Shown here: piece by piece, positions 18,060 through 26,812 of the stretch
Layout of the letters: each line of letters begins with the position of its first letter
How positions within the stretch are numbered: the stretch's first letter is position 1
From: Cellvibrio sp. UBA7671
Lineage (GTDB): Bacteria; Pseudomonadota; Gammaproteobacteria; Pseudomonadales; Cellvibrionaceae
Assembly (NCBI GenBank): GCA_002483145.1
Contig: DLHJ01000003.1
Location: 539,090 to 603,089, forward strand
Length of the DNA: 64,000 bases
Direction: 5' to 3'
The notes under the pieces: model-generated
Database searches by the model: none
Seen by the model: the letters and a program-made list of their open reading frames with translations, nothing else
What the model was told of the DNA's origin: nothing
Position numbers and translations under genes: made by a program

Positions 18060-18749
18060 TTAATTCGGAACCATTAGCCACTTTCCATCATCAAGCTTAA
18101 GGCTATAACTTTCTGACTGAAAATCGGGTTGACCTTCTTCAGCCCACAAAGGGTTCCATTTGACTCTTTCAAAGATGAACTTTTTTTCTCCTTCCCATTT
18201 TACTTTATCAGACCACCACTCATTCCCCATTTTTGCATCAAAAACTTCTTTTATTGCAACCTCCCCAATTTCATAAATCTGAAGACATGTGGGAGTCATT
18301 TCCGAATATGGATTCATTTCAGAAAACGCGATATAACCCTTTTTTGGTGAGAAAATAGGGTAACCGCAAACATTAGTTAAAATACTCGTATTTCTATCAA
18401 AAATTGCCCATGAATTACCTTCAGAATATTGAACAAATAGCGACACAAATCTCTTATCGTCGGATATTCCGACGGCCAAGTAATGCTCCATGTAATCTAC
18501 ATCGTCTTCTCCGCTATTCTCCTTTACTTTATAGAGTTGACCTGACAAGGAACGTATTTCGAGAACACCATCTGTTCTCGATACTATTTCTTTGTTCAAT
18601 TCAATAATACTTTTTTCGATCCTTTGTGCACACATAAAACTATTATCTAGCTCTGGGCACGAAACTCTATTTGAAGGGTCGCTAAGCTCAATCGCACCAA
18701 CTTGAAAGGAAATAAGTGCAAACAAGAATAGAGCGAGAGTTTTTTTCAT
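18060..18749 (-). CDS. Predicted secreted protein of unknown function
   Basis: 229 residues. I start at MKKTLALFLFALISF, which gives a Sec signal peptide cleaved near VGA-IELSD and has GGAAAA upstream; a longer reading adds 45 residues without character. The mature protein has paired cysteines (VSCPELDNSFMCAQRI, NVCGYPIFS, PTCLQIYEIG) and a beta-rich pattern with GYIAFSEMNPYSEM and ends DDGKWLMVPN. I recognise no family. The gene is clearly more AT-rich than its neighbours and stands alone between convergent and divergent genes, so recent acquisition is possible. Confidence 0.6.
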   Translation of the reverse strand: MKKTLALFLFALISFQVGAIELSDPSNRVSCPELDNSFMCAQRIEKSIIELNKEIVSRTDGVLEIRSLSGQLYKVKENSGEDDVDYMEHYLAVGISDDKRFVSLFVQYSEGNSWAIFDRNTSILTNVCGYPIFSPKKGYIAFSEMNPYSEMTPTCLQIYEIGEVAIKEVFDAKMGNEWWSDKVKWEGEKKFIFERVKWNPLWAEEGQPDFQSESYSLKLDDGKWLMVPN

Positions 18750-19050
18750 GATTTTCCATTCGTAGAGTCGTGATAAACGGCAGTGTTTAAGTCGCCTAAT
18801 AGAGCCACTAGGTAAATCAACTGAAACAGATTTGCTACGATATAGATATAAATTGATAATCTCTTCAATTTTTAATAATTCCATTTTTTGATATCTCTTA
18901 TTAGTTAATGTATAAAATCTAAAATCCTGGCCAGTGGTGACCGCATTTGGATACAGCTACATGAGATGATGTTTTATATTTCTGCTGTATTCACGGCGCA
19001 AACACTGCAACAATAATACCCCAATATGCTACGCAATACAGGCCTACCCC

Positions 19051-19704
19051 ATGACCACCACCCCAAACAAACTCCGTATAGACATAGTGTCCGATGTTGT
19101 CTGCCCCTGGTGCATTATTGGCTACCGGCAGCTGGAACGCGCTCTGGCGGAAACTGCAATACCCTATGAACTTCACTGGCAGCCCTTCGAGCTGAACCCT
19201 GATATGCCCGCAGAAGGCCAAAATTTGCGCGAGCACTTGGCAGAGAAATATGGCTCAACCAAAGAGCAATCGGATGCTAACCGAAACCATATAACGGCGG
19301 TTGGCGCCGAGTTGGGATTTGAGTTTTGCTTTACTGATGATATGCGCATGCACAACACGTTCAATGTGCATCAACTACTACATTGGGCCGAACAACAAGG
19401 GCGCAAGCATGATTTGAAACAAGCGTTTTTTGCAGCGCATTTTACCCATCTCCGAAACTTGTCAGACGATGAAGTGTTGGCCGATGTAGCTGCAGAAATT
19501 GGCTTTGCGCGAGACGAAGCCTTGGCCGTATTGCAAGATCAACGTTTTGCAAATGATGTGCGCGCTGCCGAAAAGTTTTGGATAGATGCAGGCATCCGTG
19601 GTGTACCGGCAATCGTATTTAATCGCCGCCACCTGGTGACGGGTGCGCAAGGTACTGAGAATTACAAACAGATTCTGACGCAATTAATGCAAGAGACTAC
19701 TTAA
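19051..19704 (+). CDS. DsbA-family oxidoreductase, FrnE-like
   Basis: 217 residues, no signal peptide, so a cytoplasmic thioredoxin-fold protein. The active site CPWC appears in IVSDVVCPWCIIGYRQLE near residue 20, followed by a helical insertion and the cis-Pro region GIRGVPAIVFNRRHLVTGAQ. Order and length (about 215) match the FrnE/polyketide-biosynthesis dithiol-disulfide isomerase branch of DsbA proteins. It is followed after 3 bp by a two-domain cupin gene, and the pair is probably one transcript. The substrate is unknown. Confidence 0.85.
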   Translation: MTTTPNKLRIDIVSDVVCPWCIIGYRQLERALAETAIPYELHWQPFELNPDMPAEGQNLREHLAEKYGSTKEQSDANRNHITAVGAELGFEFCFTDDMRMHNTFNVHQLLHWAEQQGRKHDLKQAFFAAHFTHLRNLSDDEVLADVAAEIGFARDEALAVLQDQRFANDVRAAEKFWIDAGIRGVPAIVFNRRHLVTGAQGTENYKQILTQLMQETT

Positions 19705-19707
19705 GTA

Positions 19708-20376
19708 ATGACCAATCGACTCAATGCAGATTTTTCACAACGCATCGTGATTCGGCCTGAAGATTATCGCTGGGTTGCATCGCCCATGGCCGGTGTTGAG
19801 CGCATGATGCTCGACCGGATTGGCGATGAAGTTGCGCGCGCGACATCGATTGTTCGCTATGCGCCTTTTAGTGAGTTTTCAGCGCACACGCATTCAGGTG
19901 GAGAAGAATTTTTTGTTCTCGATGGCGTTTTTTCTGACGAGAATGGCAGCTACGAAAAAGGCAGTTATGTCAGAAACCCTATAGGGACAACGCACACACC
20001 GAAAATTGGTAAAGAAGGCGCGATTATTTTTGTCAAATTGCAACAATTCAACGCAGCCGATACCACACAAACCGTCATCGACACCCATACAACCCCATGG
20101 CGCCAAGGGCTAGTAGATGGATTAAGCGTAATGCCCTTGCATGACTTCGAAGGTGAACACGTCGCCCTAGTAAAATGGGCACCGAATACACAATTCAGCA
20201 GCCACCGGCATTGGGGCGGAGAAGAAATATTTGTAGTGGAAGGGACATTTCATGACGAACACGGCCTATACCCGAAAGGCTCATGGCTCCGCAGCCCACA
20301 CCTAAGCCAACATCACCCCTTCACAAAAGACGATGGAGCATTGATTTATGTGAAGACGGGGCATTTGTTTTTATAA
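19708..20376 (+). CDS. Tandem-cupin protein, ChrR-like
   Basis: 222 residues containing two similar cupin domains. The first has HTHSGGEEFFVLDGVFSDENG and YEKGSYVRNPIGTTH; the second has HRHWGGEEIFVVEGTFHDEHG and YPKGSWLRSPHLSQH. Each retains the two metal-binding His and the Glu of cupin motif 1. This resembles the ChrR-type cupin fold duplicated, without the zinc-binding anti-sigma N-terminus, so it is not an anti-sigma factor by itself. It directly follows the FrnE-like gene, hinting at a redox or stress role. Confidence 0.75.
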   Translation: MTNRLNADFSQRIVIRPEDYRWVASPMAGVERMMLDRIGDEVARATSIVRYAPFSEFSAHTHSGGEEFFVLDGVFSDENGSYEKGSYVRNPIGTTHTPKIGKEGAIIFVKLQQFNAADTTQTVIDTHTTPWRQGLVDGLSVMPLHDFEGEHVALVKWAPNTQFSSHRHWGGEEIFVVEGTFHDEHGLYPKGSWLRSPHLSQHHPFTKDDGALIYVKTGHLFL

Positions 20377-20441
20377 CTTTCTTTACGCAATAGAACGCTT
20401 TTTTGCAAAATCGATAGCGAAACTCAGAACTTGAAAAAACA

Positions 20442-22478
20442 TTATTCTTTCAAGAAGACATCACACCAAATAGGTTTAATGGACTCAATATGCGGTATGG
20501 GTGAAGGACGACCAAAATAATAACCTTGCATAGCCACCACTCCCAAGCTAGACAGTTTTTTCAACTGACTAATTGATTCAACGCCCTCGACAATGACTTT
20601 CAAATTCATGCGCTGTGCAATTAACATTGCGCTCTCGATAATAACAACACCCTGACTATCCACCTGCGCGGTAAATGATCGATCAATCTTAATGCCGGTA
20701 ACAGGGAATTCATGCAGGCGAGAAAGTGAAGAATACCCCGTTCCAAAATCATCGATATATACGTCTATTCCCATCTCACGTAGCGTCACTACTGTTTTCA
20801 AGGTTGCATCCAGATGCTCCTCACCAAATAGACTTTCCGTCACTTCCAAAATAAGTGATTTAGCAGAAAAATCCGTTTCTATTAATATGCTATTGACGCG
20901 CGCCGAAAAGCCGGGAGTGAGCAACTGTTTTATTGAAACATTGACCGCCAGTTTAATTGCAGAACCTTGCGGGACCCACTCGCTGAACTTAAGACACGAC
21001 TCATACAAGACCCAATCACCTAATGCGTTGATTCTATCGGTCTCTTCAGCCAAATTAATAAATTCGCAAGGGTCGATTACACCAAGAGTTTTATGATGCC
21101 AACGAGACAAAACCTCTAAGGCTTCAACATCACCGGTTAACACATTCACCACCGGCTGATAGGCAAGTGTTAATTCATTTTGCTTGAGCGCCTCTGATAA
21201 GGCTCTACCCAAATCAAATCGACGCTTCTGGGTTTGCGCATATATATCGTCATAGATAAGACTACGCCCGCGCCCACTTCGTTTGACTTCCGCAACCGTC
21301 AAATCTGCAGCGTGAATAACATCCTGAAAATCAGCGGCATCTGTTGGAAAATAAGCCATTCCTACACTTAAGCCAACGCCTAAGGATTCATCGCATATTT
21401 TAAATTGTGCAGTGGCGACCTCAATGAGTTGATGCGCGATCAGATCAGCACGCTCACGCGCATTAGTAGACTGCTCTGTAATCAATAGAAACTCATCGCC
21501 GCCCCAGCGGGCAACAATCGCATCACTTGGGCACACATCGTTAAAACGATGCGCAATCATACGCAACACTTGATCACCAATTTCATGACCAAGTGCATCA
21601 TTAATTTGTTTGAATCTATCCAGATCAAGAAACAGAACCGCTGCCTCATGTGGATTTTCAGCACTGAGATTTTTCTCCATCCAATCAATTAATCCCGGCC
21701 GATTTAGCAACCCGGTAAGCGCGTCATGATGCGCGATCTGTTTAAGCGCTTCAGTTCTCTGGTGAACTCGCTGCTCGAGGTCTGCATTAAGAGTTTGTAA
21801 ATTATTGATGAGTTGTTTATTTTCCAGTTGCAAGGTCAAACTTTTCAACAGCACGCGGTGGTTATTGCGATGATTAACAATCATCGCTCCCCAAAAGACG
21901 ATGGCCAAAGCGGAGAGAACCCAGTATTCATTCGACGCCGAATAAATAATTATTGAGGAAGGAACCAATAAAATTGTTATATAGATTCGGCCTGCATATT
22001 TTAGCGGCGCAGTAATACCTGTGGCGCCACCGGCAAGCGACGAGATAGTCACTATAACAATGAATTTCACTTCTGAGGCGGTCGACTGGAATGTGATATA
22101 CAGCAGCCAGACCCAAATAAGTGCAGCCGACAGGAGCCCTAGTGTATAAAGCAACATCCATGTAGCTGAATATTGACGCGAGCCATTTGCGGTTAACTCA
22201 CTCGCAGTTAAACCATTGGCGACCGAACCATACTTTTTAAACAGCACCCAGGAAATTAAACGCAACATACTCAGCAGAAGGACCAATCCAAACCAAAGCC
22301 GGATACCACTCGCACCCGCTGCATGCAATAAAAACACAACACCCAGTGTTGCAGCTATATTTACAGCCACCATCGCAGGAAGATTTTGATAAGCCAACTC
22401 AACTAGCTGGGCATCGATCAACGTATCCTGATCTGATGCTCGCCGCCGAGGGAAACCAGAAAATCTATTAGTGGGCAT
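20442..22478 (-). CDS. Membrane GGDEF-EAL protein (cyclic-di-GMP turnover)
   Basis: 678 residues. The N-terminal part (to about residue 210) has around six hydrophobic helices forming a MASE-like membrane sensor, followed by a short coiled coil (LENKQLINNLQTLNADLEQ). The GGDEF domain has HDALTGLLNRPG and an intact RWGGDEFLL (about residue 325). The EAL domain has EALEVLSRWHH (about 452), the segment VNVSIKQL and IDDFGTGYSSLSRL with the catalytic residues intact. Both activities are therefore possible. It reads divergently from the truncated haemoglobin gene, and there is no obvious operon partner. Confidence 0.9.
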   Translation of the reverse strand: MPTNRFSGFPRRRASDQDTLIDAQLVELAYQNLPAMVAVNIAATLGVVFLLHAAGASGIRLWFGLVLLLSMLRLISWVLFKKYGSVANGLTASELTANGSRQYSATWMLLYTLGLLSAALIWVWLLYITFQSTASEVKFIVIVTISSLAGGATGITAPLKYAGRIYITILLVPSSIIIYSASNEYWVLSALAIVFWGAMIVNHRNNHRVLLKSLTLQLENKQLINNLQTLNADLEQRVHQRTEALKQIAHHDALTGLLNRPGLIDWMEKNLSAENPHEAAVLFLDLDRFKQINDALGHEIGDQVLRMIAHRFNDVCPSDAIVARWGGDEFLLITEQSTNARERADLIAHQLIEVATAQFKICDESLGVGLSVGMAYFPTDAADFQDVIHAADLTVAEVKRSGRGRSLIYDDIYAQTQKRRFDLGRALSEALKQNELTLAYQPVVNVLTGDVEALEVLSRWHHKTLGVIDPCEFINLAEETDRINALGDWVLYESCLKFSEWVPQGSAIKLAVNVSIKQLLTPGFSARVNSILIETDFSAKSLILEVTESLFGEEHLDATLKTVVTLREMGIDVYIDDFGTGYSSLSRLHEFPVTGIKIDRSFTAQVDSQGVVIIESAMLIAQRMNLKVIVEGVESISQLKKLSSLGVVAMQGYYFGRPSPIPHIESIKPIWCDVFLKE

Positions 22479-22664
22479 GATAGGGTTAGTTACATGATAT
22501 TTGAGATTAATGAGTAGGTTTTTCGACCGTTTCGACTATCTAAGCCTAGCCTATTTCCACCTCAACACCGACATATTGATTATCTAAAAAGCCTTAATAG
22601 TCGCGAATCAACTCAAACAAATGCGTTATATTTGTGCACTCTTTACAGTAAATAGGCATATAAA

Positions 22665-23093
22665 TTGACTACCACCCCACTCTACGGTTTTTCCGATACA
22701 TCCTTCCAAGCAGCCGGGGGCATCGACGGTATACGCCAATTGGTTGATGATTTTTATCAGGAAATGGATGCACTACCGGAAGCAGCGACTATCCGCAAGA
22801 TGCACAAAACGGATCTCGCTGAATCACGCGATAAGCTAACACTGTTTTTGTGCGGATGGATGGGCGGGCCGAGTCTTTATCATGAAAAATACGGCAGTAT
22901 TAATATTCCCCGTGATCACGCTCACTTACCGATAGGTGAAGCGGAACGCGATGCGTGGTTGCTGTGCATGGAGCGTTCAATTGAAAAACAAGGTTATTCG
23001 CCGGAATTTTCAACGTATCTACTGCAACAACTGCGCATCCCTGCCGAGCGGATTTTTGCTACGAGTAAAAAACCGGAAATAAAAGGTGAATAG
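22665..23093 (+). CDS. Group II truncated haemoglobin
   Basis: 142 residues. The 2-on-2 globin fold shows as YGFSDTSFQAAGGIDGIRQL, the E-helix region LTLFLCGWMGGPSLYHEKYG and the proximal-His helix around RDHAHLPIGEAERDAWL, all typical of group II truncated haemoglobins. The coding frame starts at TTG (TTGACTACC); no ATG fits without losing the conserved N-terminus, and an AGG lies about 9 bases upstream. The likely role is O2/NO binding or detoxification. It lies next to, and divergent from, the GGDEF-EAL gene. Confidence 0.87.
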   Translation: MTTTPLYGFSDTSFQAAGGIDGIRQLVDDFYQEMDALPEAATIRKMHKTDLAESRDKLTLFLCGWMGGPSLYHEKYGSINIPRDHAHLPIGEAERDAWLLCMERSIEKQGYSPEFSTYLLQQLRIPAERIFATSKKPEIKGE

Positions 23094-23129
23094 GTGGCCA
23101 CTTACAAACTCACAAAAGATCGCGTATCA

Positions 23130-23702
23130 ATGGAGAAAAAATTGAATAGAGTCATTATCACAATACTTTTTATTGGCAGTGTTATGCCATCGATTGCAAC
23201 TGCAAATGACTGCACTTACTGGAGACAACAGATAAATCAAGTCAGCCGATGGAGCAACAATGGCGGTAATGCCGATCAACAACGAAGGCTGCAAAAACAG
23301 AAAAGCTATCTGCAAAGTCAACTCGCGAAATGCCAAGGGACTACCCCGGGACCTATATCTGTCGCACGAGGGCAGCCGAGTAACACCACTAGCTATACCC
23401 CGATAAACCATTTAAGAAGTGACAATAAAGATGCCGAGCTGCAACAGCTGATTGCCACCTGTAATCGCTGGATCGATATTTCCAACAACAATGCTACGTT
23501 TGAAAATCAATCTACGCGAGACACAGCTTGCAGGGCCGCCACCAATAAGGAAGCCCTACTTAAAAACCCGAAACACACATCTGAAATCAAAATAAAGCGC
23601 AGCATCAAAGATTGCATTAAACCCAACAATATTATTGATCATGAAGTGAAAGCCTGCATGCAGGGTTTGAAAGAACCGGATTGGAATGCCACTAAAAATT
23701 AA
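23130..23702 (+). CDS. Small secreted protein of unknown function
   Basis: 190 residues from MEKKLNRVIITILF. It has a Sec signal peptide (hydrophobic IITILFIGSVMPSIATA, cleavage before NDCTYW). The mature part is Gln/Asn-rich with a helix containing QQRRLQKQKSYLQSQLAKCQG and several cysteines (CTYW, KCQG, TCNRW, ACRAA, DCIKP, ACMQG), suggesting disulfides. A GTG frame 36 bp upstream would add 12 residues before the signal and is less likely. No family recognised. It follows the haemoglobin gene closely on the same strand. Confidence 0.6.
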   Translation: MEKKLNRVIITILFIGSVMPSIATANDCTYWRQQINQVSRWSNNGGNADQQRRLQKQKSYLQSQLAKCQGTTPGPISVARGQPSNTTSYTPINHLRSDNKDAELQQLIATCNRWIDISNNNATFENQSTRDTACRAATNKEALLKNPKHTSEIKIKRSIKDCIKPNNIIDHEVKACMQGLKEPDWNATKN

Positions 23703-23750
23703 TCCGCTGCTGTCGCGACGACAAGAACTTACAAATAATTTCCCTCTTTG

Positions 23751-24344
23751 CTACTTCTGCAAATAGGTCACACGCGTTTTGTTAATAATCGCTATCACAC
23801 CCTTACCGCACAAATCCTTCACCACCATTTCCACTTCATCTTCACTCAAGGTTTTTTGAAAAAGTGCATTGATGGTGCTGGAGAGGGTTTTTACGGTGTT
23901 GGGTTTGCCTTCCATTTGGGCGAGACGGGCTTTTACAACGCTGGTTCGTTCGGGCAAGGTTTTTAAGCTGGACGTTTGCAAGATGGAAATTTCGCCAATG
24001 CTGCTGGAGCGAGAAGCAAGGATGTTGCGGTCTTTCAGATGTTGGATCAGCGGGTCAAAACCTGCGTCTTTGGAGACTATGTGAAAGTAAGCATCTGGCT
24101 CGATCGCAGCGCGCTCCCCGATGTAATACGCGATGTGAAAATCGAGTGCGTTTTTGCCGTTGCCGGAGAGAATGATGTATTCAACGCGGGTTCCCAGAGG
24201 CTGTAGCGAGCGGACGAGCTGAGTGTTGAGTTTGGATTGGTTGGCGCCGAGGAATATGAGGATATAAAAATTGCCTTTTTCCAGACCGGCAATGGATTCA
24301 GGCTGAACATTTTCGTAGTCAATAAAAAGATAGTTTTTACGCAC
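23751..24344 (-). CDS. NYN/PIN-like domain protein
   Basis: 197 residues. The N-terminal half is a NYN (DUF88, LabA-like) PIN-fold domain: YLFIDYENVQPESI carries the first acidic residues, LDFHIAYYIGE the central Asp, and HIVSKDAGFDPLIQHL the third acidic cluster, so a metal-dependent nuclease site is plausible. The C-terminal half (LAQMEGKPNTVKTLSSTINA) is helical and may be a small winged domain. It starts at GTG, preceded by GGAGG at 6-nt spacing; the overlapping ATG in ATGTG is out of frame. It is divergent from uxuA. Biological target unknown. Confidence 0.75.
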   Translation of the reverse strand: MRKNYLFIDYENVQPESIAGLEKGNFYILIFLGANQSKLNTQLVRSLQPLGTRVEYIILSGNGKNALDFHIAYYIGERAAIEPDAYFHIVSKDAGFDPLIQHLKDRNILASRSSSIGEISILQTSSLKTLPERTSVVKARLAQMEGKPNTVKTLSSTINALFQKTLSEDEVEMVVKDLCGKGVIAIINKTRVTYLQK

Positions 24345-24515
24345 ATCGAGCCTCCTTTATCTGCCTTAAACCTATGTATAGCATCAATCCGGGGTTCCAG
24401 CTCAAATGGTCGTTAGATTGCACCAACCCCACCCTCATCCGACAACATCACTTTCCCCTGGTTCACGAACGCTGCGCAGCTTGCGATAAACAACCCACTC
24501 TGGTTAAATGGCATA

Positions 24516-24528
24516 GTGGCCTTACCAC
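24516..24528. promoter_or_regulatory. Candidate glucuronate-regulon operator upstream of uxuA
   Basis: GTGGCCTTACCAC lies 51 bp upstream of the uxuA start. It is an inverted repeat GTGG-N5-CCAC, the spacing used by FadR-type GntR regulators. The identical 13-mer (opposite strand) lies upstream of the TonB-dependent receptor gene, and a 12-of-13 match lies upstream of the beta-glucuronidase gene. The GntR regulator encoded near the end of the locus is the likely binder. Exact sharing at three separate promoters is direct sequence evidence; the binding protein is inferred. Confidence 0.72.
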
Positions 24529-24579
24529 CTTATTGGCCGTATCACCAAAATATCCAATTCCCGGAGCGAGAGAGCAGAG

Positions 24580-25767
24580 ATGATAGAAACCTGGCGGTGG
24601 TTTGACCTGAAAGACCCGGTAACACTTCCCAAGGTGGCGCAGGCTGGCGCTACCGGCATTGTGAGTTCCTTGAATGAGGTGGCGACCGGGGACGAATGGC
24701 CGCTGGATAAAATCCTAGCGCGCAAAAATATCATCGAAAGCTTTGGCCTGAAGTGGGCGGTAATTGAAAGCATTCCTGTACACAACGATATCAAAACACG
24801 CACCGGTAACTATGCGCACTATATAGAGAACTATAAAAAATCCCTCGTCAATGCCGGTAAAGCCGGCGTGAAAGTCGTGTGTTACAACTTTATGCCAGTC
24901 ATTGACTGGACGCGGACTAACCTTGATTACCATTTGGAAAATACCGGCTCGGCACTGCGTTTTGATATGGTGGATTTTGTTGCCTACGACGTGTTTATTT
25001 TGCAGCGTAATAATGCCGCGCAGAACTACAGTCCCGAATTAGTGGCCGAAGCAGAAGCCTATTTCAAAAGCATGAGCAATGCCCAAGTCGCCTTGCTGGA
25101 AAAAAATATTATCGCAGGGTTACCCGGCGGCGAAGGCAGTTACACGCGCGCCTCAATCCGTGCCGCTATCAGTGAATTTATCGCGCTGGGCGAAGACGGC
25201 CTACGCAATAATTTGTGGCAATTTCTGAAAGAGGTAATCCCCTCGGCCGAAGCTGCCGGGGTAAATATGTGTATTCACCCGGATGACCCACCATTCTCGC
25301 TGTTTGGTTTACCGCGCGTGGTATCAACCCGTCAGGATGTGAAATTGATTTTAGATGGCGTACCCAGCCCGGCCAACGGCCTGACGCTGTGCGCAGGTTC
25401 TTTTGGCGCGCGCGCTGATAATGATTTAGTCGGCATGGTAAAAGAATTTGGACCACGCATTTATTTCACCCATCTCCGTAACGTCACTCGTGAGGAAAAT
25501 GGTTCCTTTTATGAAGCGGAACATTTGGGCGGCGATAACGATATGGTCGGTTTGATCGATGCATTACTGGCAGAAGAACAACGCCGCAAACTCAATGGTG
25601 TTGCCAATTATGAAATTCCTATGCGCCCTGATCATGGCCACTTGTTATTAGAAGAAGCAGATCAACCTAACGTTAAACCCGGTTACTCGTATCTGGGCAG
25701 AATGAAAGGGTTGGCAGAGTTACGTGGTGTTATTCACGCACTCACCCAGGTGCGCGCCAGGAGTTAA
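24580..25767 (+). CDS. uxuA: Mannonate dehydratase
   Basis: 395 residues. The enzyme dehydrates D-mannonate to 2-keto-3-deoxygluconate in the glucuronate branch of uronate catabolism, using Fe2+/Mn2+. It begins MIETWRWFDLKDPVTLPKVA and contains GATGIVSSLNEVATGDEW, VVCYNFMPVIDWTRT, the metal-site motif MCIHPDDPPF, and HLRNVTREENGSFYEAEH and MRPDHGHLLLEEA near the C-terminus. Length and motifs match UxuA. The candidate operator lies just upstream. Isomerase (uxaC), oxidoreductase (uxuB) and KDG kinase genes are not in the window and must be elsewhere. Confidence 0.95.
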   Translation: MIETWRWFDLKDPVTLPKVAQAGATGIVSSLNEVATGDEWPLDKILARKNIIESFGLKWAVIESIPVHNDIKTRTGNYAHYIENYKKSLVNAGKAGVKVVCYNFMPVIDWTRTNLDYHLENTGSALRFDMVDFVAYDVFILQRNNAAQNYSPELVAEAEAYFKSMSNAQVALLEKNIIAGLPGGEGSYTRASIRAAISEFIALGEDGLRNNLWQFLKEVIPSAEAAGVNMCIHPDDPPFSLFGLPRVVSTRQDVKLILDGVPSPANGLTLCAGSFGARADNDLVGMVKEFGPRIYFTHLRNVTREENGSFYEAEHLGGDNDMVGLIDALLAEEQRRKLNGVANYEIPMRPDHGHLLLEEADQPNVKPGYSYLGRMKGLAELRGVIHALTQVRARS

Positions 25768-25817
25768 GTAAAGACTAAATATTTTAATAACAAAAAAACA
25801 TCGACGGGTCAGACAAA

Positions 25818-26714
25818 ATGATAAACAAAGAACATAAAAAGTTAGAACGTTTGATGTTGTTCAGTGAGGTAGCCCAGCACCTCAGTTATACCGTAGCCGC
25901 TGAGCGGCTTGGAATTTCTCGCGGTCATCTTTCATCGCAGGTGCGTCGCCTCGAAAAAGACATGGGCATGACATTATTAATTCGTTCCACCCGCAGTGTG
26001 CGCCTCACCAATGAGGGGCAATGGGTCATGACCGGAATGGAAAAAATTTTTAATGACTTGCAAGAACTTGAGCGCAATGTTGAAAATGAAGGGCAAGCCA
26101 TTGAAGGCCTATTAAAAATAGCCGCACCATTGCAATTTAGCGAGCGTTATTTACTGGATATATGTGCGCAATTCAAAGCATTTCACCCGAATATCGAGTT
26201 TTCGATTGACTGCAACTCCCCCTTTCAAGATCTGAACCGCAGCGATTTTAATATCGCCTTTCGTGGCACCAATGAGCCGCCACAGAATATGATCGCAGTG
26301 CCACTATTTACTTATCAATACTATTGCTGCGCCGCGCCGGAATATTTTATCCAGCACGGCAAACCACAAACCGCGGCGGACTTTTCCCGCCACCAGTGTC
26401 TGCGCAGCCATGATCAACCCGATTGGACTTTTGCGGGCAAAGAAATAGAGTGTAAGGGTTGGCTGCAAATTAATAATAGCCACCTGTTAAAACATCAGGC
26501 GTTAAAAGGGGTGGGAATTATTCGCGCACCAGATTATATGGTGGAAATTGATATCGCCGAAGGTCGCCTGGAGTTTCTGCAAGATGAAGCCCTGACAACC
26601 AGCAATACTATGCACATTATTTATCCGCAATTGATTCATCAATCGAAACGTTTATCGGCATTTATTCAATTTTGCCGTCAGTATTTTGCGCAGGTGCGCC
26701 CACGCATTAACTAA
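25818..26714 (+). CDS. LysR-family transcriptional regulator
   Basis: 298 residues. The N-terminal winged helix-turn-helix reads VAQHLSYTVAAERLGISRGHLSSQVRRLEKDMGM, followed by the usual linker helix and a substrate-binding-type effector domain (LLKIAAPLQFSERYLLD onward). It begins 50 bp after uxuA on the same strand and ends at a strong terminator. This places it in the uronate locus, but whether it controls uxuA, the adjacent glycosidases or something else cannot be read from sequence. Confidence 0.88.
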   Translation: MINKEHKKLERLMLFSEVAQHLSYTVAAERLGISRGHLSSQVRRLEKDMGMTLLIRSTRSVRLTNEGQWVMTGMEKIFNDLQELERNVENEGQAIEGLLKIAAPLQFSERYLLDICAQFKAFHPNIEFSIDCNSPFQDLNRSDFNIAFRGTNEPPQNMIAVPLFTYQYYCCAAPEYFIQHGKPQTAADFSRHQCLRSHDQPDWTFAGKEIECKGWLQINNSHLLKHQALKGVGIIRAPDYMVEIDIAEGRLEFLQDEALTTSNTMHIIYPQLIHQSKRLSAFIQFCRQYFAQVRPRIN

Positions 26715-26734
26715 TATAATTATTATTGGCCGCA

Positions 26735-26769
26735 CAAAAAAACGGGAACCAGATGGTTCCCATTTTTTT
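26735..26769. terminator. Bidirectional intrinsic terminator between LysR gene and glycosidase
   Basis: GGGAACC, a 4-nt loop AGAT and GGTTCCC form a perfect 7-bp stem, followed by ATTTTTTT on the plus strand and by GTTTTTTT on the minus strand. It can terminate both the uxuA-lysR transcript and the convergent minus-strand glycosidase transcript. Confidence 0.85.
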
Positions 26770-26812
26770 GGATGCTCGCTTGTGTGGGATAAGCCCAAAC
26801 AAGCTTGAGACA

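Noticed and set aside
24374..24583. Short plus-strand frame before uxuA
   Set aside because: It covers the regulatory region with the shared operator, has no ribosome site and no protein character.
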